This document shows positions 21,623-34,156 of a DNA stretch of 64,000 nucleotides, piece after piece. The DNA is taken from NCBI RefSeq assembly GCF_012489685.1, contig NC_080045.1, forward strand, positions 48,691,096 through 48,755,095, in the 5' to 3' direction. The position numbers and the translations under genes are program-made. The notes beneath the pieces are model-generated. The model saw nothing but the letters and a program-made list of their open reading frames with translations, was not told the DNA's origin and ran no database searches. Positions within the stretch are counted from its first letter, which is position 1, and each line of letters opens with the position of its first letter. Source of the DNA: Lotus japonicus. Lineage: Eukaryota; Streptophyta; Magnoliopsida; Fabales; Fabaceae.

Positions 21623-24600
21623 AGCTCTAGGCCCTTAAGTTGGAAGAAATTTCTTCATATATAATCTAGTTTAACCAACGGGTGGTTGGTTCAAGGGGTG
21701 CATGTTTGATGTTTGATTCCCCTTAAGCTAGGTCTCAAGTTGAGTTTTGTGTATTAAAGAAAACCCTCACTGGGAGAGGCAGCAACAGCCCACATGAGAA
21801 TGTAAATGTCCAGTATTTCATGGAGGATACCTGTGACTAGTTCACTTTCGTTTTTAACCAATTTCGATATTGTCACTCAGCTTTTTCTTTGAATTCTCAC
21901 ATTTTCCTCTGTATTATTTTTTGTTACTTAAAAATCCAAGGTACTTTCTAATTCAATGTGAAGTGGTTTTGCTCAACTTGTAAAATCTCCAAAGCTTCTA
22001 AAGTGTAACTCATTAATTGTGCATCCGTCGCTCCCACATGTTGAAAATTTTGTCTTCAAAATTGATGTTGAAGGACAGACTGGACAGTTATCAACAAGAC
22101 AGATGTCTGCCAACTATATGGTTTATCTTGTTACTATCATTGTTTTGCTGTTAACATGACAATGGGACCATGCCTCAACTCACATAAGAACCCTCTTGGA
22201 AAGGGAAAAATGCCATTACATAATAAGCCAAAATTCGATACAGGGTAGAAGCAACAGAGATAAGATAAGGATCTTCTCATGTGGTTTTTATGTTAAAATT
22301 GTGTACCTATTAAATAAGTGGCCTTTCATTACTAGCTAATATTTATAAAAAGAAAGATATACCTTCCACAAATTGAGTTAAGAAAGCTCTCTTCTTCAAT
22401 ACCACAGTGCACGGTAGTGATTGCAATTGAGAACACAGTGGAGCAGGATAAGTTCATAACGGGTGAGGTACATGTGAAAGGTGCTCTGACGCATATGTCA
22501 ACAATGGATCATTAAGAGCATCATCTTAATTTAGTACAGCAATATGAAAACAATTATGAGCAATGCTTAACTTAGAATGCAAATCATTTCCGGCCTATTA
22601 TGTTGGTGGAACTGGGGTGTTTGCCTTGCTTTAGTAAACTTTACCATTAACTCTAACACCTTAATCTTTAGTTTAGCTAGTTAGGTAGATGAGAGATGGT
22701 TTTTTCTTGGTCGTCCTAGCCGACTAACTTGACATTCACTTGGTTGTAAGTCTCTTACGTCGACAATGACAATGGTGGGTTGAATGAACGTTTGGGCCGA
22801 GCAGAAAAATAAAAATTAAAAACTTCACATGATATTGTCAAACGTGGATCGTCTGCAGTCATATTCTTTACAACTTTTTGCTGCAAATTCTTCGTTGCTG
22901 ATTTTTATATTAAATGACTCAGATTAATTAATAAAAACTTAAATTGGTCAAAACTTCCAAACTCTTAGTCGTTTTGTTGCAGCATAACAACTAAGGATCC
23001 AAAATTTGATATTGTCATGTAACCCTAATCCAAAGCAATAGATGGCACTGATGATACACAGCCATTCTCTTTCTTTTACATTATCTGTCCTTGTAGTAGT
23101 TGGGGGACACATATGCCCAAGAATCAAGACCAATGTAGTGAAAGGTGGAAGATGTGTTTAAATAACTGTTGGATTACCAATACGGTAAAGCTATAGTTGA
23201 TGAGTCAAGTGCAACATTTTCTGCAAGTGTCATTCATAGCTTGATAAACCTCCTGGACTTTGATAAGATCATAGCTCAAAGCCAACAGTGAAGAGACAAT
23301 GACTTAACTATGATAGAAAAGTTGTAGCATAAAAGTTGACTAAAACAGTAAGATGTGTTTCAATGTCTCAATCACTCGTATAAAACACAAACACCAACCA
23401 AATTCAATATGAGAAGTTATTGTGACAGCCCCCAAAATTCACAATTAATAGTCAGCAAGACAGCTAGTATGTTGTTAGATTGCAAGCTATTATACATTAA
23501 GACAAGGCCCTTTATAATTATAAACTTCACATTACTCACCAGGGCGTTGTATTGAATGATGAACTTATGGAATTGATCAAAATTAAAATTCAATTTCCAG
23601 CCCTTTTTCATCTTCCACTTTTGGAGCCTTTTGATTCATGTTTTGAGCGCTGATATATAACAAACCATTTCCAACTAACATACTATTTCCAAAACAATCT
23701 CTTATGTTAAAATGCATGCGAATTCAAACAAATTATGAGTAAGAAGTACAAAATTTCACATGAGAGAATCTTAATCCGGGTTTATATAGTATGTTATAGA
23801 CGTAGGAGTGTTGATTTCTAAATTGACCTTACTACTTTGAGTCAAACCCAAAGGCTTAATATGTTTGAGGTCTCCAACTATATAAGAGGAATCAAAATTG
23901 TGTCCCTAAAAAAAAGTCTTTTAAATGTTATCCTCGAGAATTTTTTTAAATCAAATTAAGTTCTTATGCTTACGTGTCATTAGTTTTGACCAGTCAATCA
24001 TCCATGTGGCGAGTTTAGGTTGCTCCCAATTCGCTTGCCGCTAGCTACTACGGAATCGTTGTTGCTTTTGGGCTTCTAGCTTCCAACTATCAGAAGTATC
24101 TTTTCGGAAGTTGTTGGAATTTGATTTGCTTCCTCAATTGGTCCTATTTGGCTTTCCTCCAAACGTGGTTGAGGTGCTGCAAGATTCGATAGGAACCGAA
24201 CTATCTCATAGCGTTCTAAACCCAACTCACATACCACTTGAAACGGCGAACTACAATTAATGCTTGGAATCGATCAATGCTTGTTCCCCTTTTGGTGAAG
24301 AACAGAAGTTTGATTTTTGGAGGAAAATCAAATATTTCTCTAATTAGAGATACCGCATCAATGCAAATTTTCTACGACGACATACTATAATCAAACGACC
24401 TTACATGACCAAGAATACATTAAACCCAAAAATGTTGATGATACTTCATATATTCATACGCCCCTCCAAGTAAAGTATAAAAATGCCTTAATTAAATGAG
24501 TTTTGATTTATTTACACTTTACTTCATCTTTCATCTTATTTAACTCATTTTCTCTTTTTATCCCTGTCTTCTTTTTCTAGCACATCCTAACCTATTAATT

Positions 24601-24983
24601 TTTTTTTCTTCAGGATTTGGAATTTCTCAAGTGTAAACTCGCAAATTTTTTCAAGTTAAAATACTGTGTCTTTCTTTCTTTTTTTTATTATAGGCATCTA
24701 TCTTTCTCTTGATACTTATTTAATATGTGGATTCTTTGAATATTTATGAAGAAAAAAATAACATAATGTTCCACTTGATATTTTCAATTTCCTATTTTTC
24801 ATTTCTTGTTTCCTTAATTACTCCCCACGTTCCTTATATATTAACTTTTTTTTGATAATCCCATATATTAACTGTCCATGAAGAGAAGAAATACACATAT
24901 TAAAAAATGTAATTAATTTTGTTGATTTTCATAAAAGTATTATTTCTTTTCCTATTTTGCTATGAATTGTATTTTATCTCTTA
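21623..24983. other. 3' flank of the U-box gene and long intergenic region
   Basis: The first 300-400 bp is the likely 3' UTR. Beyond that there is no recognisable gene. The short ORFs (22948-23133, 23355-23611) overlap antisense to each other and have no domain. The block at about 23850-24000 (GGCTTAATATGTTTGAGGTC...) looks like the edge of an old dispersed repeat. Confidence 0.4.
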
Positions 24984-25248
24984 CTTCCTCTGTTCCTATT
25001 TAACTGTCCACTTTGAGTTGAGACACACATATTAAGGGTGTGATTAATCTTGTTGATTTTTAGAAAAAGTGAGAATTATTTTTCTATTTTATCCTTTAAA
25101 GTATGTGTTATCTCTCCTCATTTATTGTACTGACAAGGGCATTTGTTGTAAAAACATCATTTAATGCTCTCTTGAAATGCTAAGATGACAGTTAAATAGA
25201 AATAAAAAAATTTCTTCAAAGTGGACAGTTAAATAGGAACGGATGGAG
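24984..25248. mobile_element. Stowaway-like MITE, 265 bp
   Basis: Terminal inverted repeats are CTTCCTCTGTTCCTATTTAA (left) and TTAAATAGGAACGGATGGAG (right), flanked by TA dinucleotides (24982-24983 and 25249-25250). The CTCCNTCCGTTCC-type terminus and TA target are characteristic of Tc1/mariner MITEs in plants. Confidence 0.75.
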
Positions 25249-25519
25249 TATCATTTATTCTTCTTATAAGTGCGTTATTAAAAAAAACATCAATTAATGT
25301 TCTCTTGGAATTCTAAGTTAACAAATAAATAGAATTTATTTTTGGGATAAAATACACTTACTTACCTCCAGGTTTGCCACATAAGTATTCAACATTATTT
25401 TTATTTAAAATATACATTAATTCCACCTTACTATGCTTAATTAAAAAAAAAACCCACACTTAACCCTGATTAAGGTTGCCCAAGCTGTTTACAGATGAGA
25501 ATTGAAATTACCATGTCGC

Positions 25520-25680
25520 GATTAAGGTTTTTTTTTGGATAGCCAAGAGAAAACATATATTACTAGAAGCACCACCAGAGGTTCTAAAACAAGTTACAAT
25601 GGAGTCCGATACTAACACCCTTCTTAGCAAGTATCAATTGCATTTTATTACTCATGCCCCCTCCAATGACAGGAAATTTG
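25520..25680 (-). mobile_element. Possible LINE 3' end fragment
   Basis: A T-run is followed by GGATAGCCAAGAGAAAACAT and ATATTACTAGAAGCACCACC, a pattern seen at the antisense 3' end of plant LINEs and resembling 44665-44900 in this window. Evidence is weak. Confidence 0.25.
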
Positions 25681-25992
25681 CCCCAAGCTGTTTTCAATTC
25701 TCAATGTGTGTGTCATACCAATGATCATAGTTGCAACTTGCATGCAGTAAAAAGACTGATATGGACCTTCAAACATTAAATGGTATAGAAATGGGGTTCG
25801 TAAAAAGACTGATATGGACCTTCTAGTTTTAATTTTTTTGTCAACACCTTCTAGTTTCTCAGCCAAGGAAGTATCCACGCAAGTTATAATTGCGGTTTCC
25901 ATTTCTCCTTACGTCTTTATCATCCTTAATTAATATGATGATTTAAACTTCCTTATAACTAGGTTTTGCATATGATAAGAACATAAATATTA

Positions 25993-26104
25993 CACCCTCC
26001 GATTATAAGGAAAAAAACAAGTTTTTAAATTTATTCAATAAATGATGTATCTAGTCAATGAATCTAAAATGTTGTTTTTTGCTTATAATAGTGACTGGAG
26101 GGTG
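25993..26104. mobile_element. Stowaway-like MITE, 112 bp
   Basis: CACCCTCCGATTATAAG at the left faces CTTATAATAGTGACTGGAGGGTG at the right, with TA on both sides (25991-25992 and 26105-26106). Confidence 0.7.
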
Positions 26105-26351
26105 TAGATCATATATATCACGTGATAATATTAAGTGGAACATCATATTTATATCTCTTTATAAATTTTAAAATATTCACATTTACTTAACACATATGAA
26201 GACACAAAACTTAAATTTGAAAAATTTCACATGAAAGAATTCTGATCTGACATGCACCAAATTAGTCAAAGAAATTATTTCTTCGCACAATATAATAGGT
26301 TTTTTTTATTTCAAAAAGTTAAGTATATTGTTAAAATTATCCTACAAATAT

Positions 26352-27025
26352 CAAGTTGATGTTCCTGAGGTGGCGTTTCTACCTACGGGATTGGATAATC
26401 AAGGGGTTCCAAAAAGGGGGTGTTGATCGTCCAAAGAAGCTTAATGTGTGGCTATGTGGAGCTATTTCCTGAAATGAAGGTGGGAATATTAATTTGAGGC
26501 CTACGGGAGACCTAGGATTGAGATGAGCGAGGAAGGAGAAGGATCGTGCTGGGGTTACTAGTGATTTGTTGCTATCTAGGGAATCAACTGATGACACATA
26601 CTGACTGAGTTTCCGAGCATTTTGGTGTCATGACTAGGACAAAGAGTGCCATTTTGATGGGTATTCAAAAGGTTATGATCTATGATTGTTCATATGAGAC
26701 AACTCTGAATCAAATGGTGGATTAGATCCTTGCTCGCAGGTCGGAAAAAAGTGTTGGTTGGGTTTGTTGAGTTCTGGGTTTTGTTTTGTTATGGGGTGTC
26801 TTTGAGGGCTTTTGGTTTTTTCTTGGTGCTATGGGAATTTTGTCTCTTAGTTTTGGGGACTTTTGTTTCCTCTTTGGGGCTTTTCTAGGTTTGTTGTTGC
26901 TCTTCTTGGGTTGGGTTATCAGTTATCACTAATTTTTGCTGATTTTGTTCTCTTTTAAGATGGGTTATATATCTCTGAAATTTACCTCATCAATATAAAT
27001 ATTTTGCTTTGAAAAAACCATCATT
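26352..27025 (+). mobile_element. 5'-truncated LINE 3' end with target duplication
   Basis: A GT-rich segment (about 26740-26960) is followed by a typical LINE tail (TACCTCATCAATATAAATAT, then TTTGCTTTGAAAAAA). The repeat CTACAAATAT lies just before (26342-26351) and just after (27026-27035). ORFs inside are fragmentary and no reverse transcriptase remains. Confidence 0.55.
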
Positions 27026-27035
27026 CTACAAATAT

Positions 27036-28885
27036 GTATTTCTTATAGATCCTCCTTATATATTATATAAGTATATTATATAAAAAATTAATATTTTATC
27101 CATTCAATAGAAGATAATGTACCCAAACAAAATTTGAAGAATAATGTATATAAGAGATGATTTAAAAGAATTTATTTGAAATCAATATTCAAACTCCATT
27201 CATTTTTATCTTATTTTTTCCTTTTATAGATGTCATCTTCCGTTTAGGAAACTGTTGCATGTCTCTTCTAACAAATATCTTTTTTGAGATTCAAATTTAT
27301 GCGATCGTCCTTACATGATCTAACTTATTTACTACTAGACCAACACCTTATTGATACTCTTTATCTATCTCCGTAGATTAAAAAGTTTATTACAATTTTG
27401 TTGAGATTGTTATGCACTTTTTCTATTTTGTTCTTTAAGTACATTGAATTATTACTCAATAGTGAACATTTTATTACACCACTTGAGATTTACTACGTAC
27501 TATCAAGATGTGAGGGTATATTTGAAATAATAGATAAATAGCCCTTAATTTCTAATTATAAATCACTTTCTAGGAAAAAAAAAATCCTAAAATATAACAA
27601 ATGGTCTAATTTTCATAGAAAAACATTACTCTAATTTTTTTATTACATTCCTAATCTCTTATACAATTAATTACATTTCTATCATATTCATTATTCTATT
27701 CACAAATGTTACATGTGCTCATCTTTTAATCTCTTAATAATTTATAACTAGATTCAATAGCCAAGATGTGCTCCACACACTCTCACGTGAGTGTGAGAGA
27801 TATGGTAGGTTGTTTCGTGTGAGACATTTTCTCGTCTAACATTTCTATTTTAAGGTTGATTAATTTCTCGTCTAACACATAAGGACCAGCCTCCAGTCGC
27901 AACGGAAGCAATTGAGTTTATATTCACACATTTCCACTCAACACCTATATATATATATATATATATAAAAGTGATATAATATATAATGTGACTCTGAAAA
28001 GGGTTTAACGCATTGGTATAATACCATTGGACTTTGTTCAACCACTGACTGCTTCATCCATGCCCTTAACAAGGTATACTCAGAAAAGTGAGCAGAAACC
28101 ACATCTTGAGGAATAAGTGGAAGTATATACATTATAAAGAAAGATTAAAAAAAAACTTGGTAGAAATGAATTGTAAGAAATAAAAAGCGTAAACATATTA
28201 GAACTCGAATGGAAGCATGTACCGGATAATATAATGTAATGTTACGTCCGAAATTGGCAATTTATTTAAAGCTTACACAGAATGGGAAGTGTGGTTGGTT
28301 GGTTGACATAGTGCAACATGGCATGTAATTGGGAGGATGGTCAAATTGGAGGAGGATGTTTGGTGGGAAGTTAAGCATTTATGATTCAGAGTGAGAATAG
28401 TTATGGGTTTGTTGGACCAAGCAAAATACGAAAATCGCTTTTATACTTGGACACGCTTTCCAGCCACAGATACGTACAAAAACGCGGTGACTTGCTTGAT
28501 TTATGGTCAACTGGGTTGGACGGTGCCTACATGCCCACACACGCTCATAATCAATAGCCAACATTTTTCGAATAAGGATTTACTCAAGTGTAAACTCTCT
28601 CAAATGATTGAGTGAGTGTTTCAATTGACATTGTGAATCATGGTGAAAGTGGAGACACAAATTTGAACCAAAAATATTTATTGTGAGAGCAACCATAGTT
28701 TCTTACACATGTAATACCTCAGGACATTTTTTTCCTTATGTTTCTTTATTCCCATCACATTATATCATATATCCAATTTATCTCCCCTTCTTTTTATTTT
28801 TCTCTATTGAATTTTTTTTATTGTCATACTCTTTCCGGTGGTTTATGCTTATTGAGTCTACACCCATCTTTATTCATATTAATTA
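27036..28885. other. AT-rich intergenic DNA
   Basis: No gene is visible. A (TA)n tract lies at about 27945-27968. ORFs at 28391-28615 and 28379-28564 are antisense overlaps without domains. Confidence 0.4.
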
Positions 28886-28913
28886 CTAGTACTTTTGACC
28901 CATGCGATGCACG
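28886..28913 (-). other. Helitron 3' hairpin and CTAG end (minus strand)
   Basis: CCCGTGC-ATC-GCATGGG forms a 7-bp stem with one imperfect pair, followed by an 8-9-base spacer and CTAG. This is the same layout as at 14924-14953. Confidence 0.65.
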
Positions 28914-29165
28914 GGGGACATTCATTTTTGTTTAATGTGTGAAATTTTTCAAATTCGTGCTATGTTCATTAAAAGATAATTTATGAATTTAAAGGACATC
29001 AATAATTTTCAATATATTAGAAAACACAAATTTGTAAACTTTTTCCGTGAAGAATGTCTTTCTTTTATTTTGTAAAAGCACAACTATTTTATTTATTCGT
29101 GGGTTTTGTATTTAATGTTGCACTATTTAATTTAGTTTTTTATAGAGGAAATTTTTCTTTTGTTA

Positions 29166-29184
29166 CCCGTGCAACGCAAGGGTA
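29166..29184 (+). other. Orphan Helitron-type hairpin
   Basis: ACCCGTGCAACGCAAGGGT is almost identical to the terminal hairpin of the Helitron at 14924. It is followed by T-rich sequence with no CTAG within about 15 bases, so it is probably the remains of another Helitron end inside the larger element. Confidence 0.4.
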
Positions 29185-29995
29185 TTATTTTTTTTTATTG
29201 AGTTAAAATTCAATAAAGTAATTTTATCTTTATTAGGTTTATAAAAACAAATATATGAATTAATAAAACTGAAATTAATTTTAGATATAAGAAAAATTAA
29301 ATTTTGAAGTGTTTATTGGTAGATTGTAAAATTGGCGAAGCACACACCATCCCAAAATTAGGTAAGCTTTGTTGCCCACCACGGTAAAGGACACCTTTTT
29401 TGTCACACCTAATGGGTCAATAAAGATCAAATCTCCATCATCCGGGAGTTGTAAATACTCCACTACATATTCATCAATCTTACCTTAGTGCTGCATCAAA
29501 AAAATAAAATCCGAAATAAAACTATTAAGATGAAAACAAATAAAAGTGTGTAAAATAATAAAGAAGCGCAATTGACCATGACCTGTGACACATCATGCAA
29601 AACTGCAAACGCAAAGGGAGGAACGAAGTTAGACATGACAGAATATAAACCTATGGAGTTAGCCATGACAGAATATTAGCCCTTACTTTGATGTCTATGC
29701 ACATACTATTGTATCTATATATATATATATATATAGCTCAAGAGTGTGGATACTAACTTCAAAGAAAGGAACCAAAAGAAAAAATTAAATTAATTTGAAA
29801 TAAACTAATAAATACTAATTTATCACATAATTAAATTTTAATAACTATTAACATCTAAATTTCCAAGATGTAATGCTTTTTTTTTTCTTCATCGGAAAAT
29901 ATAATGTAATGCGTTTGAGTAAGCAACAAAATATAATCCATTTAAGTAATTACATTTGCAGCTATTTGTGAGTGTTCATTTATAACATAATTATA

Positions 29996-30307
29996 ATCTC
30001 TCCGTTCTAAAATGTAAGTTGTTTTAAAATTTGTACTATATTCTAAAATATAAGTTCTTTTGCAAAACCAATGCATTTTTCTCTCTTTCTTCCTTATATA
30101 CCCTCATTTAATATTATATCTCTTAATTACCACTTAAATTTTCACCTATCATAACTCTCACGATCCACTTAATCAATAATAACATTTATCTCTCCTTAAT
30201 ATATAATACAACTTTAAATAAGAGTATTTTAATCAAAATATTTATCAAATGATGAGTTCTTAAACAATGTGCAACCTAAAACAACATATATTTTGGAACG
30301 AAGTGGG
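29996..30307. mobile_element. Stowaway-like MITE, about 310 bp
   Basis: CTCTCCGTTCTAAAATGTAA at the left faces ATATTTTGGAACGAAGTGGG at the right. These are variants of the CTCCCTCCGTTCC...GGAACGGAGGGAG termini of plant Stowaway elements. Confidence 0.6.
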
Positions 30308-30814
30308 TAATAAAAAATAAATAAGGAGGTCAGAATAAACAATTCTAATCCAAACAAAAAGGAATTAATAGTAAATGCACCTTATTCTTTCCAAATCCTT
30401 GTGCTTGTTTAGATTCACCATGTTGCTTGGATCAACATGGAGAGTATAATCTGAGGCAAAAACATTCACTAAAATCCCCTTGGTATTTTGCAAAATCATT
30501 TGCACATTAATAGTACTTGTGCACAACCCTACGTATTAATTGGCATGAGTTTCAATTTTTTAAATAGATTTAATAGTATTACATAGCATTTAGTTAAAAC
30601 AAAACAAAGAGACACATGAGTAGCAGAAATAGAGAAGTTAAAAAGTTACTACTCTATAAGAGAGGTAGCGGCAAGTTAGTACTTATAGAATATATAAAAA
30701 CATAGTAAAATATAGTAATTTATTAATTTATATACTTTACTATTCAATTGTAAGTTTCACTAAAATTTCCTTGGAATTCCATCACGTCAATTAATGAAAT
30801 TAAATAAAAAAATA

Positions 30815-30882
30815 GATTTTCTCACATCCTTAAAATCTGATTGGTTGACGATGTAAAAAAACTTTACACCGTCGGTGCATCA
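30815..30882. mobile_element. Single arm of the foldback MITE family
   Basis: This matches the right arm of the element at 4607-4771 (CTCACATCCT, AATCTGATTGGTTGACG, TTTACACCGTCGGTGCATCA) with a few substitutions. The opposite arm is missing. Confidence 0.65.
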
Positions 30883-32431
30883 TCATTTTTCTCTATTTTT
30901 AATTTATTTAAATCATTTACACATTAAAATCATTATTAATAGAATCATTATGTTTTTAACTTTTTTACATTTCATGTTTTCATTTAGAATCATTAGTAAT
31001 AGAATCTTAAGAATTTAAATCATTATTTAATTGCATATTCATATAAAATATTTTAGAAGAATCTTAATCATTATGTGAAGCTGTGGGATATACGTTACTC
31101 ATTTTTCTCTTTCTTTTATGTCCACCTGTATTGGAGATGGAAAGGTTTTTTTTTTTGAACATGGAGATGGAAAGGTTGAAATGTTGAATTATTTTATAAA
31201 AAAATTCGAGCACGTGATGAAGATAAAGGCTGAGAATTTGCTTATGAGATATGGTATCTGGGTATTAAAATAGAAACCAATTAAAATATTTCCATCTAGA
31301 ATATCAGGATTTAACGCAATTAAATAGGCCTTCCTTTAAATCTTTAATCAGTTGAAAATAACGCCGTTAATTAAATGCTTCAAATTCAATTTTGAAATTT
31401 TAAAAATAGGCAACGCGTTTGTTGCACTTATGTTTTTGAATCTCTTCTTTTTAATAATAGAATCTTTTAGAATCTAAATCATTATTTAATTACATTCACA
31501 TAAAAACTTTTAGAATCTTAATCATTATTTCAGTTACCCAAACAAAAGTTGAATAGACAAATTGATATTTAGTAATTGGCTGTCAATTTTAATTTTACCG
31601 TTTCATTCTTAATTCAAATTTCAACCGTTCGCAGTTTTTAATTACATTTAATTAATATGAGCTTTTTAAATTCACAATTTAGTGGAAGAAATTTTAGAAA
31701 GCTAAACTGCGAGCCTTAGAAAGTTAAGGAAAACATGTATGGGAAAAACATATTGGGATAAAAATAAAAGAGACGAGAATCATGTTATTATCTTTATGAT
31801 AGTATGGTTTTATGAAAAGTTTACATAATGCTAGTGATAATACAGACACTGAACCACAAATTCCTATCGTGCTAAGAAAGATTTATTGACTCTTGATACC
31901 CAGGCAGCCACTCTGTTGAAAATGGGAGAGGTGATAGTGGCGAACCACTTTCTATGTCAAAAAGTTTTATCCTGAATGGTTTTGTCAGGTCACTCAAACA
32001 ACTTCAAGATGTCAACTCAAATCTAACTAAACATAAAAAATGGAGGCCAAACACACACCAAAACAATCAACAATGGTGACAGCCTGAACAAAACCAAAAA
32101 AAAGGAGTAGTTAGAAGTACCCACAACATAATTTTAACCCTAAGGGAAAGCCTAATTTCATATCAATAATAATGCTAATGAAAGAAAGCACATACTGTAA
32201 AAGGAAAATTAAAATGAAAGCATGAACGAAATGACAAATTTAAACATATCAATCATTCATGCCAATTCCAATGGAAATAGTCATCTTTGCATCAGAGATC
32301 GGTTAGCATGGATCACATTGTCAATGTCAAAATCACTAAATACACAATAATCTCCTAAAAAATCATAATATCTACCAATTTATGTTACAAAATGCAGAAA
32401 AGAGTTATTTTTGTTGTTCACAATTGAAGAG

Positions 32432-32502
32432 AAGAATAAATACCTTTTTCAATAGAGGCATTCAGATGAGCTACTTTATCAACACTTGTAGCCATGAAGC
32501 TT
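32432..32502 (-). other. Exon-like ORF start inside the Helitron, unrecognised
   Basis: On the minus strand an ATG (near 32495) opens MATSVDKVAHLNASIEKG, running up to a possible GT donor (GTATTT). A TTTTTTAG acceptor and a short open stretch lie downstream near 32360. It could be a captured first exon, but I do not recognise the protein. Confidence 0.25.
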
Positions 32503-32842
32503 GATGGAAATGTTCTTTTTCAAAAATTGGACAGAGCTAACTAACAGTGAGTTTGTTTGAGGGAGAGTATATATTCATTCCATTGGGAGAGGCACATTAG
32601 AGGATTTGGAGGGTAAAATAGGATATGGGGATTGCTTCCACACCACCACCGCTTCTTGATCATCTTCAATCTAGAGATAAGAAACAAAGAATGGGATCAA
32701 TTCTTGTCCATTACTACTGAAGCAATATGAGAGAACCAAAATGACCAAATCCTTAAACAAAACTCATATATATCCATATTTTTAGATATAGAGAGTCCAA
32801 TTTTTTATACCTGAATTTTTTATATGCTGCTGCCCATAACAA

Positions 32843-33112
32843 ACACTGCCACAGCTTGTGGCCGAGCCCATGGATGCAAGATCAAACTCATTTGTTGGTA
32901 CACATGAATATTTGGTGCCTGAGATCATAAAAAAAGAGGGATATGGAGCCGTAGTTGATTTGTGGACATTTGGTGCTTTTTTCTATGAACTTTTATATGG
33001 TAGAACACCATTCAAAAGTTCTAACAATGAAGAAACATTGGCAAACGTGGTGTTGCAAGCTCTTAGATTCCATGACAACCCATTTGCTAGTTTCGAAGCG
33101 AGGGATCTGATT
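32843..33112 (+). pseudogene. AGC-VIII protein kinase fragment (KIPK/D6PK type), Helitron-captured
   Basis: About 90 codons match the activation segment and following subdomains of plant AGC-VIII kinases: [20 protein letters not shown] (phosphorylated activation-loop region), EYLVPEII (normally EYLAPEII), a VDLWTFG block (normally VDWWTFG), [10 protein letters not shown] and NEETLANVV. The match ends at SFEARDLI, after which the frame runs into unrelated residues and a stop at 33172. The ATP-binding lobe, the HRD and DFG motifs and the C-terminal part are absent, so no kinase activity is possible. The LPQLVAEP lead-in is closest to KIPK-like kinases by memory of the family. It lies on the strand opposite to the Helitron. 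Confidence 0.8.
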
Positions 33113-33937
33113 TGGGTTCAGAGAAAGGTGCTGCGAAGATTAAACAGCACAAAAAAAAAACAATTAGACTAAAAGTAAGATCTACTCAGTTTTTAAAATT
33201 AGGCATACATTAGAAACCAATTATGTATTTGGGACATTAGTAACAAATTAGGACAAACATCCAAAGCTATGTATTTGTTTATGGAAATTCTTTGAGGTAG
33301 ACTATAGAGCAATTGATGAAAAAGTACCAAACACAGAGAGAGTATTCATACCTAAAGCGTGAAAGGGAAACCAAAAACAGCAAATTACCCATATCATATA
33401 GCCATTCATGAATCTAAAATTCCAGAGACAATTTGCCTCATGCTTCAACAAAAACAGCAAAGGAAAACCAAGAAACCAATTATGTATTTGGGAGCAAGCT
33501 GCTTTTTCTATAGGAAGAGAAATTTAAGACCAAATATACAAAAAAGTCTGGCCCTTTCAGGGATAATAAAGAGAGAGGGAGAGAAATTCCAATACCATTC
33601 CTTTGATTTCTGCAAAGCTAGCGAATCACAATCAAGATCAATTAAGAACAATGACATCAATGCACACACTGGATCCCCATAATCCCAGCAAAGGCGCACC
33701 AAATCTGCAGGACGCAAATCACAGACAACAATTCAAATCAAACTTGTTTTGCCAAAAATCTTCATCACGATCCGAAAATTACAAAAAAAAAAAACGAAGG
33801 GAACGAATGGATGTATGGAGGAAGAACGAATCCCAGGTGCGAGAAAGAGAAACAAACCTGAAAAATTGCAGAAAGCCTCTCTCCCAAATCTGTCAATTTC
33901 GAAACCCTAGAGAGAAAATGAAGGGAAGAAGAACGTG

Positions 33938-34156
33938 ATGCAATTTAAAGCCTCTATTTCTTGTGCGAATCCTGGCTGCCAAGCGGACATGGAGATTGCG
34001 GAAGCCCTGAATTCTCATGTCAATCCTTATTGCAGCGGATCCTTGACTGAAGCAGAGATGGTCAGATACATGAAATTCTCTGAGGAAGAATATGAATCCT
34101 TGACTGAAGCAGACATGGCCAGATACATGAAATTCTCTGAGGAAGGCTTTAAATGA
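33938..34156 (+). CDS. Short ORF with a 19-residue tandem repeat, unrecognised
   Basis: The 72-aa ORF starts at an ATG 22 bp after an AAATGAAGGG context and ends at TGA 34154-34156. The first half is Cys-containing (ISCANPGCQADMEIAEALNS). The second half is two near-identical units, LTEAEMVRYMKFSEEEYES and LTEADMARYMKFSEEGFK, encoded by a 57-bp tandem duplication starting at 34040 and 34097. GAAACCCTAGAGA lies both 37 bp before and just after the ORF. It is probably a captured or newly duplicated piece of a host gene inside the Helitron. No family was recognised and expression is unknown. Confidence 0.3.
   Translation: MQFKASISCANPGCQADMEIAEALNSHVNPYCSGSLTEAEMVRYMKFSEEEYESLTEADMARYMKFSEEGFK

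Noticed and set aside
32858..33172. Functional protein kinase gene
   Set aside because: Only the activation segment to about subdomain X is present. The ATP-binding lobe and the HRD and DFG motifs are missing, so it is a captured fragment.
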